A stretch of 64,000 nucleotides of DNA from Glandiceps talaboti (Eukaryota; Hemichordata; Enteropneusta; Spengelidae). Below are positions 25,690 through 38,825 of this stretch, one piece after another. Positions within the stretch are counted from its first letter, which is position 1. The number at the start of each line of letters is the position of its first letter. The position numbers and the translations under genes were made by a program. The notes below the pieces were generated by a model. The model saw nothing but the letters and a program-made list of their open reading frames with translations, did no database searches and was not told where the DNA came from. Location of the stretch: positions 2,154,501 through 2,218,500 of the forward strand of contig NC_135558.1 in NCBI RefSeq assembly GCF_964340395.1, written 5' to 3'.

Positions 25690-28600
25690 ATGTTATTGTT
25701 AATATTATAATAACATTTTGTTTGTGTTAGTTCTGAGTGGAAGGAATGTCTTTATTATGTCAATTTTGTGTTCCCCTTCCCCTTCCCCTAACCGTAAGTA
25801 TGAAGAAAATGTCAGCCCAATTTAATTCTACAAGTTACCTTCATAGATGGATTGATGAAAAATCAAAGAAATAAAAAAATTGCAGTACTGGATGAAAAAC
25901 TAAAATGGAAAATATAATGAGAGAAAACAATATTGAAGAGACATCAATGGATGGGACAAAGAAATGAAACTGATTCTCAGTAGTGGGTAAAAAACTAAAA
26001 TGACATGCTGGGAAAATAAATGAATGCAATAGAGTAAAAATAACGTTGCCTTGATTTAAAATTGGAATTGAAATGTGTCTGATTTCTATACATGGTTGTT
26101 ATGGCAATTATAATTTAAAATTGTAATATTGTCATTAGATATTTAGCCCATTCATTGGTTATTAAATATATTAATTTGCATATATATGTAACTTTCCTGT
26201 AGTATACAGTCTCAAAATACTGTTCTTACAGCAGTATAATGGGACTTCCTCTTATGCATTGTAAGCTTTCAATCATTTCCATTCATATACAGCTGTGTTT
26301 TCATTTCTTTTACAATAATCTGTGGACATTCAAATAGAAATGGAACATTTCTTTTCAAGAATGCATCACATGCACTTCTCAAATCTATTTGCTATAAATG
26401 TTAGACATACATCGACAGCAGTTCTGTACAGAGCAGTATATGTATTCAGGTGTTGTCACTCTGACTTACAATGTAAATATCTTTCAATGTATCATGATGA
26501 ATGTGTGCTTATATCACACCAAAATCACACAAACTGTCACAAAAGTGATTAATTTTCTATTTTAGCTTTTCACAAGCCTCTCATAAATTCTTTCATCCTC
26601 TCATACATTTCCATCATTCATGAATTTTTCAAATTTACATTTTGATTCTTAGCATCTATACAGCTAGTTAACCTTTCACTGCCTGACTCTGATAAATATG
26701 CATCAATTAGTTTATGGAATATCTGACAGTTATTATATTCATAGTCATATTTTGATAAAATTAATAGATACGGGGTAATTTTTATTATTCCTGACAAAAA
26801 TAAGATGAGAGGTGCCAAAAATTGACTTGCAGACTACAATTTTGTCTTTATGATTTTGGCGGGAAAGTGAAAAAATTGTGATGGTGCCACAGTGGCAGAC
26901 ATTTTGTGATATAGAACAAGCAAGATTAATGAACTGCATCCTGTGTTATTATAAAAATTCATATTTTTTGACATTTAGCAATGCATCATAGAAAAAATAA
27001 TATTTCTGAATTCTTTTTCAAAGGTATTGAAGCTACACAATTATTTAGGAAAAATCAACTAATTTTAAAATGCAGTAGTCTAAAAGAAATGTCTATTCAT
27101 TAGATTCCAAAATGTCATGTCAAGTCCAAGTGCATGGCTACCAGATAACAAATTGTAAATATTGATTTTACATTTGTTGTTTCTGAACACAACAGATATC
27201 TGATGTGTATATATTGTTATCAGTCTACAGGTAGTGTACATAATACAATTATAACCAAATGAGTTAGCCTTGAGGAAAATAAATCACTGAATCAACAAAA
27301 GATTTATATACATTCATCCATAAAATGTCACCTCAATTTATTACCTGTTATAAAAACCAAATAAATAAATTAATTTCCAGATACAAAAATCAGTTATTAA
27401 CCCCTTCAATACTGAAAACATTCCCACCAAAATTGTTCGGACAAAATTCTTGTTTTATGTAAGTTTTTGGCATATATCAACTTCATTTTAGACTGGAATT
27501 AAAGAAATGTTACTTCCTAATAAAGTAATATTATTGTAATTATGAAAATATTCATATAAATTGGGTCCCCATATTATTTAAAACTCGTCTCTAGTCATGA
27601 AAGGGTTAATGTATTTTCAATCCTAGATTCCCCCAAGCCATAGCTATACAAAGATATCAGTACAATTTCATCATGACGTATGCCATCTTAACCTCTTTTA
27701 TGTACATATAAAAATAAAGCTTGAATTTTACTGTCAAATGGGATATTTTGTGAGGTGAGTGTCTGTCATCAAGTAATGTTTCTCCTTTCCCAGGTCCAAA
27801 CATGCACATCAAATATTAATCTCTTTTGTAGTAATGTGTTGTGTTCTCTCTTGAGAGTAAAAATAACATGAGACTCGTCAATACAATGTATGTAGAATCT
27901 CATATACGAGACAGGCGAATCTGATGAAATTACTCAGTTTCTCAACTTCAGCTCTAAAAAAGTCCATGAAATTGTTACTAATGAAATACCGCCCTCAACT
28001 GAAACACTTTGCTTCATCTTTCAAATCATTCCAAAGATACCTCATAAACAAGTCACCCACCTTGGAGCTGAAGATGAGATATACTTGTTATTATTCATAA
28101 AAAAACATTGAAATTCATTTTTGGCACCAGACAAAACATTAAATGATTATAAAGTTTTCAAGTAAAGTCAATCACAATTGATCACACTTTGATCAAGTGT
28201 CTCAAATCTACATAGTAAAGAAAATAATGATGTATTTGAAAAATGTAAAATAGAAGACAAAAAATAAATGTCTAATTAATGTCTAATTAATTAATAAAAT
28301 GTCTAATTAATGTCTAAGCATGACATTTTCAACACATACTTTGCTTGATATTTGAATAAAGAAAGAATACTGAAAGAATAATAATAATCATAATAATAAT
28401 AATAACAATAACCTGTTGATTTTCATATAGCGTTTTTCTACATTGTACTCCTGGCACGGACCTATAGTAGCACAACGGCCCTTTATACTTCCTCATTTTT
28501 ATTTAAATGTATTTTTTGTATTAAAAATATTTGACAGTTATGAATTGTATTAATCTGACTTCTCAGTATACAATTGAAATTAAGATTAGAATCTTGGGAT

Positions 28601-29038
28601 AAAAATCTTGAGTATATAGAATATTTTTATACATGATATTTTTACATTTATAATAAAACTATGGAAAATATTGGAATTCCTTCACATCTACATGGTATAT
28701 GTTCTGGTTTTAAGGTGAGACTCTGTTTCCACCCCCAAAAGTAATCCTATAATTTGTATTTGTACAAGATTTTTATTTGATAAGAAAAAGAAATATCCCT
28801 TAAATTTAGATTAGAGTAAATCAATATAATGTAGAAATACTGTGTAGATGATTAGTAAGATGGAATGCCATTACACTAAGTGTATTATTTGACTGAGTTA
28901 TCTCAACTTAAATCGATGCCTGAAAGTGGTTAGTATTCCTAGGGTCAATGCTTCTTTGCCTAATGATTTGGATGTAATCTTTGGAAGATAGTATAGCCTG
29001 CTTTAATCTCATTTGTATATGTGTTTTCTTTGCAGGCT
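25690..29038. other. AT-rich, no gene supported
   Basis: No tandem array. ATAATAATAAT at about 28,379-28,410. A stop-to-stop frame at about 27,893-28,111 is noted under rejected items. Confidence 0.5.
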
Positions 29039-29170
29039 TGTCGTCTTGTATTCAGAAAGGATGGTGAAAGACAAGAATGGCGCCACATTTACAGATCAAC
29101 TTGGAAATTCAACATTACATACGCTGTTGAATGTAGTTTCCGCCTCCAAACATGAAATGAATCTTTCATT
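29039..29170 (+). other. Possible exon of an unidentified plus-strand gene
   Basis: A strong acceptor (GTGTTTTCTTTGCAG) precedes sequence of less biased composition. Two frames are open past the start: one reads ACRLVFRKDGERQEWRHIY, another LVVLYSERMVKDKNGATF. I recognise neither, and I cannot find a partner exon upstream. The 3' part already belongs to the following minisatellite. Confidence 0.2.
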
Positions 29171-29880
29171 ACCTGGCTGTTGAAAATAGTGGGCTGTCTC
29201 AACCTAAAATGGAGAAACTTTCATTACCTGGATATTGAAAGTGTTGGCTACCCCAAGCTGAAATGGGTCTTTCATTACCTGGCTTTTGAATATGATGGGC
29301 TGTCCCAATTTAAAATGGAAACTTTCATTACCTGGACATTGAAAATGTTGGCTACTCCAAGCTGAAATGGATCGATCATTATATGGCTGTTGAATATAGT
29401 GGGTGTCCCAACATGAAAATGGGTCTAACATTACATGGCTGTTGAATATGGTGGATGTCCCAAACATATTGGGAACCAAACATTTACTTGATTGTTGACT
29501 GATCATAATGCCATTGGGACCTGATATTGCCTGGCTGGCTGTTGAATGATGAGGCAAGTCTCATGTATAATGTAGTAAATCAAATTATTGTGAATCTAAC
29601 ATAAGTTGGTTGTTTAATTAAGTGGCAGCCTACCTGGCTGTTGAATGTGGTGGCAGCACCCAAGTTATAGTGAATCTAACATTAGCTGGCTGTTGATTGA
29701 TGATGGCAGTCCTGAAAAGTTATGGCGGATCTATAATCATTAGATGGCTGTTGAATGAGGATCTGGCAGCCCCCAAGTTATGGTGGATCTATAATCATTA
29801 GATGGCTGTTGAATGTGGATATGGCAGCCCCCAAGTTATGGTGAATCTACCACTACCTAGCTGTTGAATGTGATCTCTGC
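29108..29880. repeat. ~55-65-bp degenerate minisatellite
   Basis: About 12 units with CATTACCTGGCTGTTGAAT and either CCCAAGCTGAAATGG or GGCAGCCCCCAAGTTATGG. The unit type changes along the array, CCAAG...AAATGG first and GGCAGCCCCCAAG last. Confidence 0.92.
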
Positions 29881-29944
29881 TTCTGACATTTACTCTACAA
29901 AGAGTCTGACATTTTCTTGTGAGTGAAAAAAATACAAGATTTAC

Positions 29945-30085
29945 CTTAAGGATTTAATGTACATCCCTGTGTGTACATGGAGAGAGTAGAGTAAATATGA
30001 AAAAAAGTAGGTAAATCTATGACTGAATGTACAACCCCAGGTGGACATGGAAAAAGTAGAGTAAATCTATGACTTAATCTCCTGT
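29945..30085. repeat. ~70-bp duplication
   Basis: Two copies with AATGTACANCCCNNGTGNAC and AGTAGAGTAAAT, plus a partial third. Confidence 0.8.
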
Positions 30086-30589
30086 ACACAAAGGTGAACT
30101 TATTACATGTAATTGAATAACTGAAGGCTATGACAAGCAGTAGGTGACCCAATCAATTATTAATATGTATGTATGGTGTGAATGCACAGAAGATGAACGT
30201 AATGTCTTGAAGCACTTCAACTGATGCATATCATCTATGGATGGAGAGAGAGAGATATTGTATGTTCATCATTTTCGAACGAGAAAAACTCCTGAAATTA
30301 ATTCATTGGGGTGACAGTATTAAAAATTTAAAATTAAACGTATTAAAAATGAACTTTTAACAGAGATGATCAGATTAAAGAAAATCTAGGTATGGCCATG
30401 TGTTGTATCTCCAGACTAGGATTTATATAAGATTAGTTATTCACATAATGTTTATCTCCATTTAGTATTAAAACCATCACTGAGTTGTATCCACTCATTA
30501 CACAATGGCTAAATTAACAGGTTAATACTGATACTATTAAAATTAAGTGATAAGTGATGCATAATCACAAATTGTGATGTAGACATGTT

Positions 30590-30932
30590 AGGCCTAAAAA
30601 AATAATTGTTTGGTTCCGGTTACCGACCCCACCTAGCTTTTCACTGCCAACCCAAAACTTTTTTTATGTATTCAAGAAGAAAATAATAAAATCGCAAAAA
30701 TTGTGAAGTCTCAGAGAAATAGTGGATGCAGAAACTGATATCAACTTGACAAGACAAAATAAAACTGTTCTTCCAATCTGTAAAGGCTTTACAGTTGATA
30801 TGAAGAGACCATTACAACTAGACACACATACATGAAAACAAAAAAATAATAAAATATAATAAAAAATCTACCTACCCCACCTATTCTAAAATTGAGCGTA
30901 ATCAGAACCACACAATTTTTTTTATTAGGCCT
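30590..30932. mobile_element. GGCC-ended MITE, copy C, inside a minisatellite
   Basis: Same family as A and B, TTA on both sides. The sequence left of it (TGTGATGTAGACATGTTA) is the end of the 43-bp unit that continues on the right, so it inserted into a pre-existing array. Confidence 0.85.
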
Positions 30933-31140
30933 TAGTGAGAAGACATGCAAAACACAGACTGTGATGTAGACGGGTTAGTGAGAAGTCATGCAAAACACAG
31001 ACTGTGATGTAGACGGGTTAGTGAGAAGTCATGCAAAACACAGACTGTGATGTAGACGGGTTAGTGAGAAGACATGGAAAACACAGACTGTGATGTAGAC
31101 GGGTTAGTGAGAAGACATGGAAAATCACATTAATGTAGAC
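30933..31140. repeat. 43-bp minisatellite
   Basis: Four full units of GTGAGAAGACATGCAAAACA ... GATGTAGACGGGTTA and a decayed fifth. One partial unit lies on the other side of MITE copy C (30,560-30,592). Confidence 0.95.
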
Positions 31141-33100
31141 AAGTTACTTAGAACTTTAATAGTACTAGTCTGGATTCTAGATGATCCAGTCTGGACTAGA
31201 CTTACTAAGTTTGCCAAGTTTATGATTCCCTTGAACAGAATCTATTACAAAGTCAACTATTTTTGATGAGTCTCTTGTTAATATACATTGATCAGTATTT
31301 TCTACATAGAGTAATCCAATTTATGGTTATTACAACAAAAACCATTGGGTGCTATCTTTTGTGGAAAGGAGTACAAGATTGTATGGCTTTTTATATATTG
31401 TACATTCTAATTGGTCACTTGACCACTTTTGTTATCAAATCAGCAAATCAGAAAAGTTGTCAGTAATGCATCGGCCCTTAGTGCTTTATACTCGTAAAAT
31501 GTAAAATCACGTAACATAGGTTTACTTGATGTGAATTGTGAAAATGAGTCTGTCAATAGTTCGTGTATCATTAGGAGAGTTTCAAATGTCAAGATAGATA
31601 TTTTACGGGATCTATGATTAAAGTAGAAAATTTGACAGGTATAAAAAAGACTTTCATCACGATGAAGTGAGCCCAAATGAACTGTAAAAGTGTATTGTTG
31701 TAGATAAAAATGTCAAACTACGTACTAGGTAATAGCAAAAATGGAAAATGTCAAGGGACTTCAAGTAATGGATTTGTTTGTGTTTGTTTCACAGTCTGCT
31801 TCCTGCTTGAAAAGGTGCACTCCTTTTATCATTACATACTTAATCATTAAAATTCCTATTTCAAATATTGAGAAAAAAATGAGCAAAATATGTTTGTAAG
31901 TATCAACTCAAAGAGGCGATTCTATTTTCTCTTGTATCAAATAAATAATTCAGCCACAGCATAAATAGATTTTGTAAAAGAAACAGAGAACATTTTTACA
32001 AGCATTGTCAGTTTTTATCAAGAGTCACTGGTCCTAGATGAGAGGTGAAATGAAAAAGGGTGACGCGGTCCCACTGACAACCTCTGCTTTCAACAACATA
32101 CTGAATTCAGTCTGAGGTATTTTTATTTGATACACTTTTTTTGTTCAGTCTAGGGAAACTCAAGTACATGTCAGTACTTCACTTGTAGGATGCCATATAC
32201 TGTATGGTTACATGACCCCCTAGGATCCTCAGTAATTTTCTTGGACTTCAAGGGGATACACTCCCTGAATCAAGCCACTACATGATGGAAAAGAAGAACC
32301 TAAATCCAGTGGGTTTTTTAACTGGTGAAGGTTGTGAAATATACAAAAAGTGGCAGGAAAATATGACATGTTTTGAAAAATCATTTTTGAACAAAAATGC
32401 AATGTATTGTTAAGTTTTTGAATCCAAAGTGTGTATGGTGGTAGCGCCCTCAGTGTCAAGATAGTGTACATGTTATTATAAATGTTCAGGTTCAAGTTTT
32501 GGACAAGTAGAGAGAACACAACTTGATGTAATATGTTACAATTTTTTTTTCAAATGAAGTTAATCAGGAATTGTAGCTTTAAAATAAGCCAACCAAATAA
32601 CCTGTGACTTTGATGTTAGTCTATAATGTTTATTTCCATAGCAACAGAACTGTTGATGTACAGACTTACCTGTGATTTAGATGTATTAAAATCAATGAGT
32701 CTGTTTCCATAGCAACAAAACTGTTATAGATGTTTACATATGTTGTCATGATGATGGACCGTTTATTTCAGGTAATGCTGTAACTATGGATACGTATGAT
32801 GTAAATAATTCAGGTGTGACTTTGATATATTTATTGTGACTTGTACCAGAGATAAAAAAAAATGGATTTGTCTGCAAATTCAAGTCATCATTTTAATGTT
32901 GTTATATAATCTATTTATTTTGATAGTTTTATTTCTGACGAGCTTACTGGTAAACTTACTTTTCAGTGATAAGGATCTATTGTTGTGGAATATTTTTATT
33001 TTCTTGTGTTATTTATTTGTAGTTTTGGAACATTTAACTCAAGAGAAGTCTTGATGTAAATTTATCTTTTCCTGCATTTTTACAAATCTATAAAAAAAAA
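31141..33100. other. Non-coding, no gene seen
   Basis: AT-rich. A diverged duplication at about 32,605-32,725 (ATTTCCATAGCAACA twice). No coding signal. Confidence 0.55.
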
Positions 33101-33132
33101 AACAATATGGAGGTTCCATTAACTATAAACTA

Positions 33133-33215
33133 TAAGATATGACATGATGCTGTGCCCTCTGCATCGACCGATGTGTGAGGGCGCCCCATCACAGCATACC
33201 TTACAAACTTCATTA
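33133..33215. mobile_element. Small GGCGCCCT palindrome element, copy 1
   Basis: Arms ATGATGCTGTGCCCTC and the inverse of GAGGGCGCCCCATCACAGCA, with flanking ATAAGATAT / ATACCTTAC similarity. Related to copies at 36,835 and 38,725. Confidence 0.5.
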
Positions 33216-33484
33216 GCCGCTGTCTTTTTAAAAAATGGAAATCAACATGTAACCTCTGTAAAGTCAACTAGGTACACAGACAATGTTATTTGAATGTAGA
33301 CTGTTTATTGGTGACAATGTCTAACATTGTTTTTGATATTTGAAACTGAAATTTTCAGTCTTTTATGTCAATAAATCTAGCGTTCTATCAGTGTATATAA
33401 TGTGTAAAATGTTTTTTAGTGAAGATTTCATTATTGTAAGTATTAAAAACATGCTGTAATAAAATTGTTTAAAGTTTATGATTT

Positions 33485-33800
33485 TCAATGAGTGCTTTCT
33501 GATTGGTTCACAACATGGTACTCAATATTTGATTGGTTGATAGCATACTGTCAATAAATCCAAGTGATTGATAAGTCACTAAATCTGATTGGCTGAAAAC
33601 TCACTGACTGATAATTCAATAAATCTGATTGGTTGACAAGTCAGTACAACTGATTAGCTTATAACTTTCAGTATATCTGATTAGCTGATAAGTCTGTAAA
33701 TCTGATTGGCTTATAACTGTCCATAAATCTGATTGGCTGATAACTGTTAGTATATCTGATTGGCTGATAAGTCTGTAAATCTGACCAGTTGATAACTGAC
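33485..33800. repeat. ~25-bp degenerate minisatellite, TCTGATTGGCTGATAA
   Basis: About 12 units, each with ATTGG (inverse CCAAT) followed by a TGATAA-like core. A minus-strand frame across it is a repeat artefact. Confidence 0.92.
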
Positions 33801-33809
33801 AATGAATTT

Positions 33810-35370
33810 CATTCCTTGTCACACTGAGTCACACTGTTTGTTGAAAACAATGCTATCAGCTGTTACAAAACCCTTTATGTGATTTTTTTTGGTAAGAGTA
33901 CTTATACATTAAACAATATACTCTACAGTATGATGAGAAGAGTCAGGTCTATTTATTTAATGTACAGATTATAAATTGTATTGTAAATTGTTATTTTGAT
34001 GTAAAATGAATTATTAAATATTATTAGAATATTGTTTTATTTCACTAGCTTTCATTTCAAGAGATTTATAAGTTATTGTACTTTTCAGAGCCATTATACA
34101 AAATAACAAATTTTGTTTGATTTCATCTTTGATAGCAATTTAGAAATACCGATTACTTCTTGATTCTTTAAGCACTGATTTAAAAAATGGGTTTACCCTT
34201 TGACCCTACCCATTTTCCTTGCATTACCATGGTAATGTCAAAATTAATATAAAAAAACCATCCTGTTCCAATCATTACTGCATTTTAAATTAAGTAACTT
34301 CAGAAACAGATGTTTGATTTGAATAATTTGAAAATCCCTATATAATCCAACTAGTAGAAATAATGGAATATTCCATTGCTTAAAAATAGGGGTATCAATT
34401 ACAAATTCCCCTCAATTGGGTTGAGTGAGAGAATTGTATATTTTTATTTGTTTTTTTCCTCTGTGATAACTTGAATGGTGTAATGGTAGGTTGTTACCTT
34501 CTCTCAGGATTTATTCAGAGACTGAGTGGTATGGTAAAAGCATCGGGTCACGGTGGTTTATTTTGTTCAAAAGAAATTAATTTGTGTTTTTTTGTTTGAA
34601 TGTTTTTTTGCTGTCATACTTTGTTGATATTAATGAATTTGACTAGTTCAGCCAAGGTGTATGCTGCAAGTATTAAAATAAGCCATACAATAGAGAGAGA
34701 CTATAGGCTGTATATTTTTGTATTGCAAGATTTTATGTCTGATGTAAGATATGTTTTATTTGACGAGTAATCTCACTTCTATCAAGTGCCAAGTAATTTT
34801 TTTTTATTTTGCATTTTTATGTCAAACAATGCTGTTACTTGTAAATCAAAGTATTTTTGTTTTTGTTATTAAAAGTTAATAAATTAGTGTTTACACATTT
34901 CTGCAAAGTATGCTTCAATTCATTGTGATAGTAGGTATGAACTTAAAAAAGAAAAAAGAAAAAAGAAAAAAGGTATGTTGTTAGAGGGCGCCCTTCTCAT
35001 TTATGATAGAAATTGCTGACAGCTCGATCCCTCATCACATCTGATGACAACTCCACATGCTTGCAATCCCTTCTGAAGGAGGCCCTCGTGAGGTCAAATG
35101 GTATCCTATTCCAGTTGCTTGTATAGAAGTAAATTGTTATAATTTTAATCTTTTTGCATGTAAAAAAAAATGTTTAGAGTCAGTGGCTTAAACTAGGGTT
35201 GGTCAGGTTATCAGAAATATACTATTTTTTTTTATCTGGCCTAAATACTAATAAATGGTTATCAATATTGACAGACCCACTAGGCTACCGACCCACCAGG
35301 CTACCGACCAGCTAGGCTACGACCCACGGGCTCATTATGCATTAAAATGTGGAACCATTTTAGTTTAATC
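33810..35370. other. T-rich non-coding sequence
   Basis: Plus-strand T-rich with ATTAAA and AATAAA near 34,870-34,882. This could be the 3' UTR of an unseen plus-strand gene but nothing proves it. GAAAAAA tract at about 34,948-34,970. Confidence 0.35.
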
Positions 35371-35379
35371 ATCATGTCT

Positions 35380-36072
35380 TGAGAATAATTCTTCATTTAC
35401 ATATACCCAGAAACATCCTATCAAATTTCAGCCCAATCTGCTCAGTAGTTTTGGAATGAAAGATTTTGATCAAAATGTCACATTTTTAGACCTAATTTGC
35501 ATATCACTGATGGGATCAGCATGTCATGTGCATTTCTTTGTATACACCTCCCTAAGTAAGAACAAGAACGTCCATCCCCCACCAAATTTCAGGCCAATCT
35601 GACCAGCAGTTGGAGTTTAAGTTTTTGTTTTTTGTTTTTTACCAAAATCACATTTTATGACCCAAAATGCACATCCATGATGTGATCATTTTCATTTGAA
35701 CAAATTCCTCTTACACAACCTAAATAAATGTCTCCACCAAATACCAAGGTAATCAATCTCACTGTTGTTCAAATATATATGTATATATATACACACACAC
35801 ACACAGACATTACAAAATGCCCATATCACTACTAAACCTTAGAAGTTCAGTTGTGTTAAATGCCCATATCACTACTAAACCTTAGAAGTTCAGTTGTGTT
35901 AAATGCCCATATCACTACTAAACCTTAGAAGTTCAGTTGTGTTAAATGCCCATATCACTACTAAACCTTAGAAGTTCAGTTGTGTTAAATGCCCATATCA
36001 CTACTAAACCTTAGAAGTTCAGTTGTGTTAAATGCCCATATCACTACTAAACCTTAGAAGTTCAGTTGTGTT
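35380..36072 (-). mobile_element. Dispersed microsatellite-bearing repeat, copy 2
   Basis: The inverse of copy 1: TTTCAGCCCAATCTGCTCAG, GCATATCACTGATGGGATCA, an (AT)n/(CA)n tract at about 35,776-35,804, and then the terminal segment amplified six times. Confidence 0.6.
35815..36072. repeat. 43-bp tandem repeat formed from the end of the dispersed element
   Basis: Six near-identical units of AAATGCCCATATCACTACTA ... GTTCAGTTGTGTT. The inverse matches the terminus of copy 1 at about 190-235, where only one unit exists. Confidence 0.95.
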
Positions 36073-36834
36073 AAAAATTGACACAAAGACTACTTGTTTT
36101 ATGAAGTAACAATTTTAATGACTGTAGACAATATCCAGCAATGCTGTAAATAACCTATAAAGTCATTACTTGATTGTACAACTAATGTGTATAGCTAATC
36201 AAGGTACATGTATGGAGACAGCTTGCTGTCAACACACACACAGACACACACTGACACACTGACACAATTATTTGGATCACTGTACAAATTACATACATAT
36301 CATATTTACCTTAGTAGTTGGCCATACCTAGGAGTGTAGACATTGCCAACAAAATCATCTGACATTTACTCGTCGTATTTTCAAATATTGTTGACAAACA
36401 AATACATTGTTTATAAGGACAACGTTTCCTCATGTTCATATCAATGCAATTTAGTGTCACGAGTACACATCATGACATTTATACAAATTCTAGCCAAAAC
36501 AAATGGTGTACACAAGGCTGTAATATTTATTGATTTTTCTCAATAAATTAAACATTTCATTACCAATTCATTTATGGGTAAGGTTGTTATCTTAAATATG
36601 TTTGTTTCACCATCTACAAAACAACTCTTGTACAGGAATTCAGATGTATATATGAAGTTACGATTACTTATGGCTTCGGGTGAAGTGCGGCAGTTGTATA
36701 ATTCAAACACACACATCTCAGGGTCCCATGCTATGGAATCTTAAATCTTAGCTAGTAATAGCTGCTCACATATTCTGAGCAAAAATGTACGTAATATACG
36801 AAAAGATTTTTTTAACTGAAATGAAGTCAGGCAC

Positions 36835-36925
36835 ACATAAGCCTAGTCTGTAAGGTACGCTGTAACCTCACATCAATCAACCTGGAGAGGGCGCAACGAC
36901 ACAATGTATCTTACAATCTAACATA
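36835..36925. mobile_element. Small GGCGCCCT palindrome element, copy 2
   Basis: TGTAAGGTACGCTGTA at the left and GAGGGCGCAACGACACAATG, TATCTTACA at the right. More diverged than copies 1 and 3. Confidence 0.4.
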
Positions 36926-38724
36926 CGTTAAATCTGACATGATGGTTGGAACTTTGGGAGAGTAAATCGCTTACTTAATGAATGTAAACACAGCGACATA
37001 TCACCTTTGTTAAAAAACCCTAAAAGTACTTCATCCTGACATGCTTTCCGACGACAATTGAACTTTAAATATTGACTAACTATTTGTGACCATACCTGGA
37101 TGACTGTCTATTGTCAAATTCTATAGTAGTAATCTGTACATAGGCAGTCATAGGCATGAATTAAAGTGAATTTTACAGTATTTGTGACCATTTATGTATC
37201 ACTGTCAGTTGTCAAACTAAACAATTATGACAATCTACGAAAATAATACAACAAATTAACATAACCATACATCCCAAGGAACACACAATAAATGTCACAC
37301 ACAACTCATGTATACATACAGACTGTAAACGGTTTGTTTTCACACAGACATAAAATATATTACCTTATAATGGAATGGCAGTTTAAAACCATTATTGGAG
37401 TTGCAAACTTCAAAACAAATACAAACAAAATGTTGAAACAAATCTTTATAGAAGTTATTACAACTTGAACTTGACACTATGTAAACTTTGACACAATCAA
37501 TACTACTTTTTACATAAATCTATCATTGTTTAAATACATTGACTTGTTAGAGCTGGAAGCATTTTTCTGATTCCATTGTGTAAATATTGCATGTTTTAAC
37601 AAATAATTCTAATATCCCTCTTCCTGAATGTTCTATCATCTAAAAAACTACGTAATTTCTGTCATGCCTAATATTTCTGTGGGAGTGGAGCGTCAGTGTT
37701 CTGCCTGAGCAAGGAGCACCTTGGAGAAATTTCACAATGTCTTTGACACAGTGTAAGCATCAGTTCAGCCTGTTTTTAATTTGATTCAATTTACAATGTT
37801 TGTCTTTTGAAATCCACATCTCTTCACGAGACCATTTACCAAGAGAGCTGAGATCTGATCACAATTCTCAGTAGCTGAGTACCTGTAATAACATTTTATC
37901 TCATGCTAGGTCAAAACAGTATTAGAAGGCTGATTAATATTCTCATGTGTGCCTACACTAATGCGTGTGTAGCACCTTGAGTCATGGTGTCTACCAAGAA
38001 ATTGGACAATTGTTACTTTGTCATTTTTAATGATGCACTTAGGTGGTACATGCCCATTTTACGAGGCACCTAGGGAGTAAACATCTATTTCAGGCAACAA
38101 GAATTACTGGTACCAGTCTTCAAATGTTGTAATTGAAAAGATTACAGGGAGAACACTGTTCTTGAAATGAAACATGTAGATTTACCTTTTGATGAAAACA
38201 GATTTGATAACCTGTATAATACATTGAACTAGATGAGACTAGTTTCTAAGTTATCTTTTGGCAGACCTGCATTACAAAATGTATTTGTTTTGACAAATTT
38301 GACAAGATGAGACAACATTTCAGTTACCGTATGTCTTAGCCAGCCTGCATTGTCAAATACACACCTGCTAGAAATCTACACTGCATGTTCACTGACTTCA
38401 ACTTGACACTAACTGTTAAAAGTATACAATGTTTACCTGTACTATTCATCACACTGGACTCCACATCTACTAAGTCAATAAAAACTTACATGTCAACAGT
38501 AACTTACTCTCCAAAGTGGAGTTTTCAAAATAAGACACTTTTTAAAGGATAATTTTCCAAATGAATATAAACACAATAATTATAAACCGTAGGCACTGTC
38601 TATTTAAAATGAATGTGGAACAAGGAATGTTATTCCTGACTCCATCTAGGGGCATTGCTAGTCTTCTCTTTTAAAAAAGATTGTGAAGAAGTTTTATAAT
38701 CTAGGTGAACGTGATAAGCACTAA

Positions 38725-38825
38725 ACAATATTATGTAGTCAGTGCGCCCTCAACGGCCGTGTTGTGAAAGGAGTTGGCTGATGTATGAGGGCGCCCTAAC
38801 ATAGTAGACCTTACATACTTAATAC
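38725..38825. mobile_element. Small GGCGCCCT palindrome element, copy 3
   Basis: TATGTAGTCAGTGCGCCCTC at the left and GAGGGCGCCCTAACATAGTA, GACCTTACATACTT at the right, arranged as inverted arms. Confidence 0.5.

Noticed and set aside
27893-28111. Stop-to-stop plus-strand frame of about 70 codons (contains EIVTNEIPPSTETLCF)
   Set aside because: It looked faintly protein-like and I considered a retrotransposon relic, but it has no start, no motif and no splice sites I trust.
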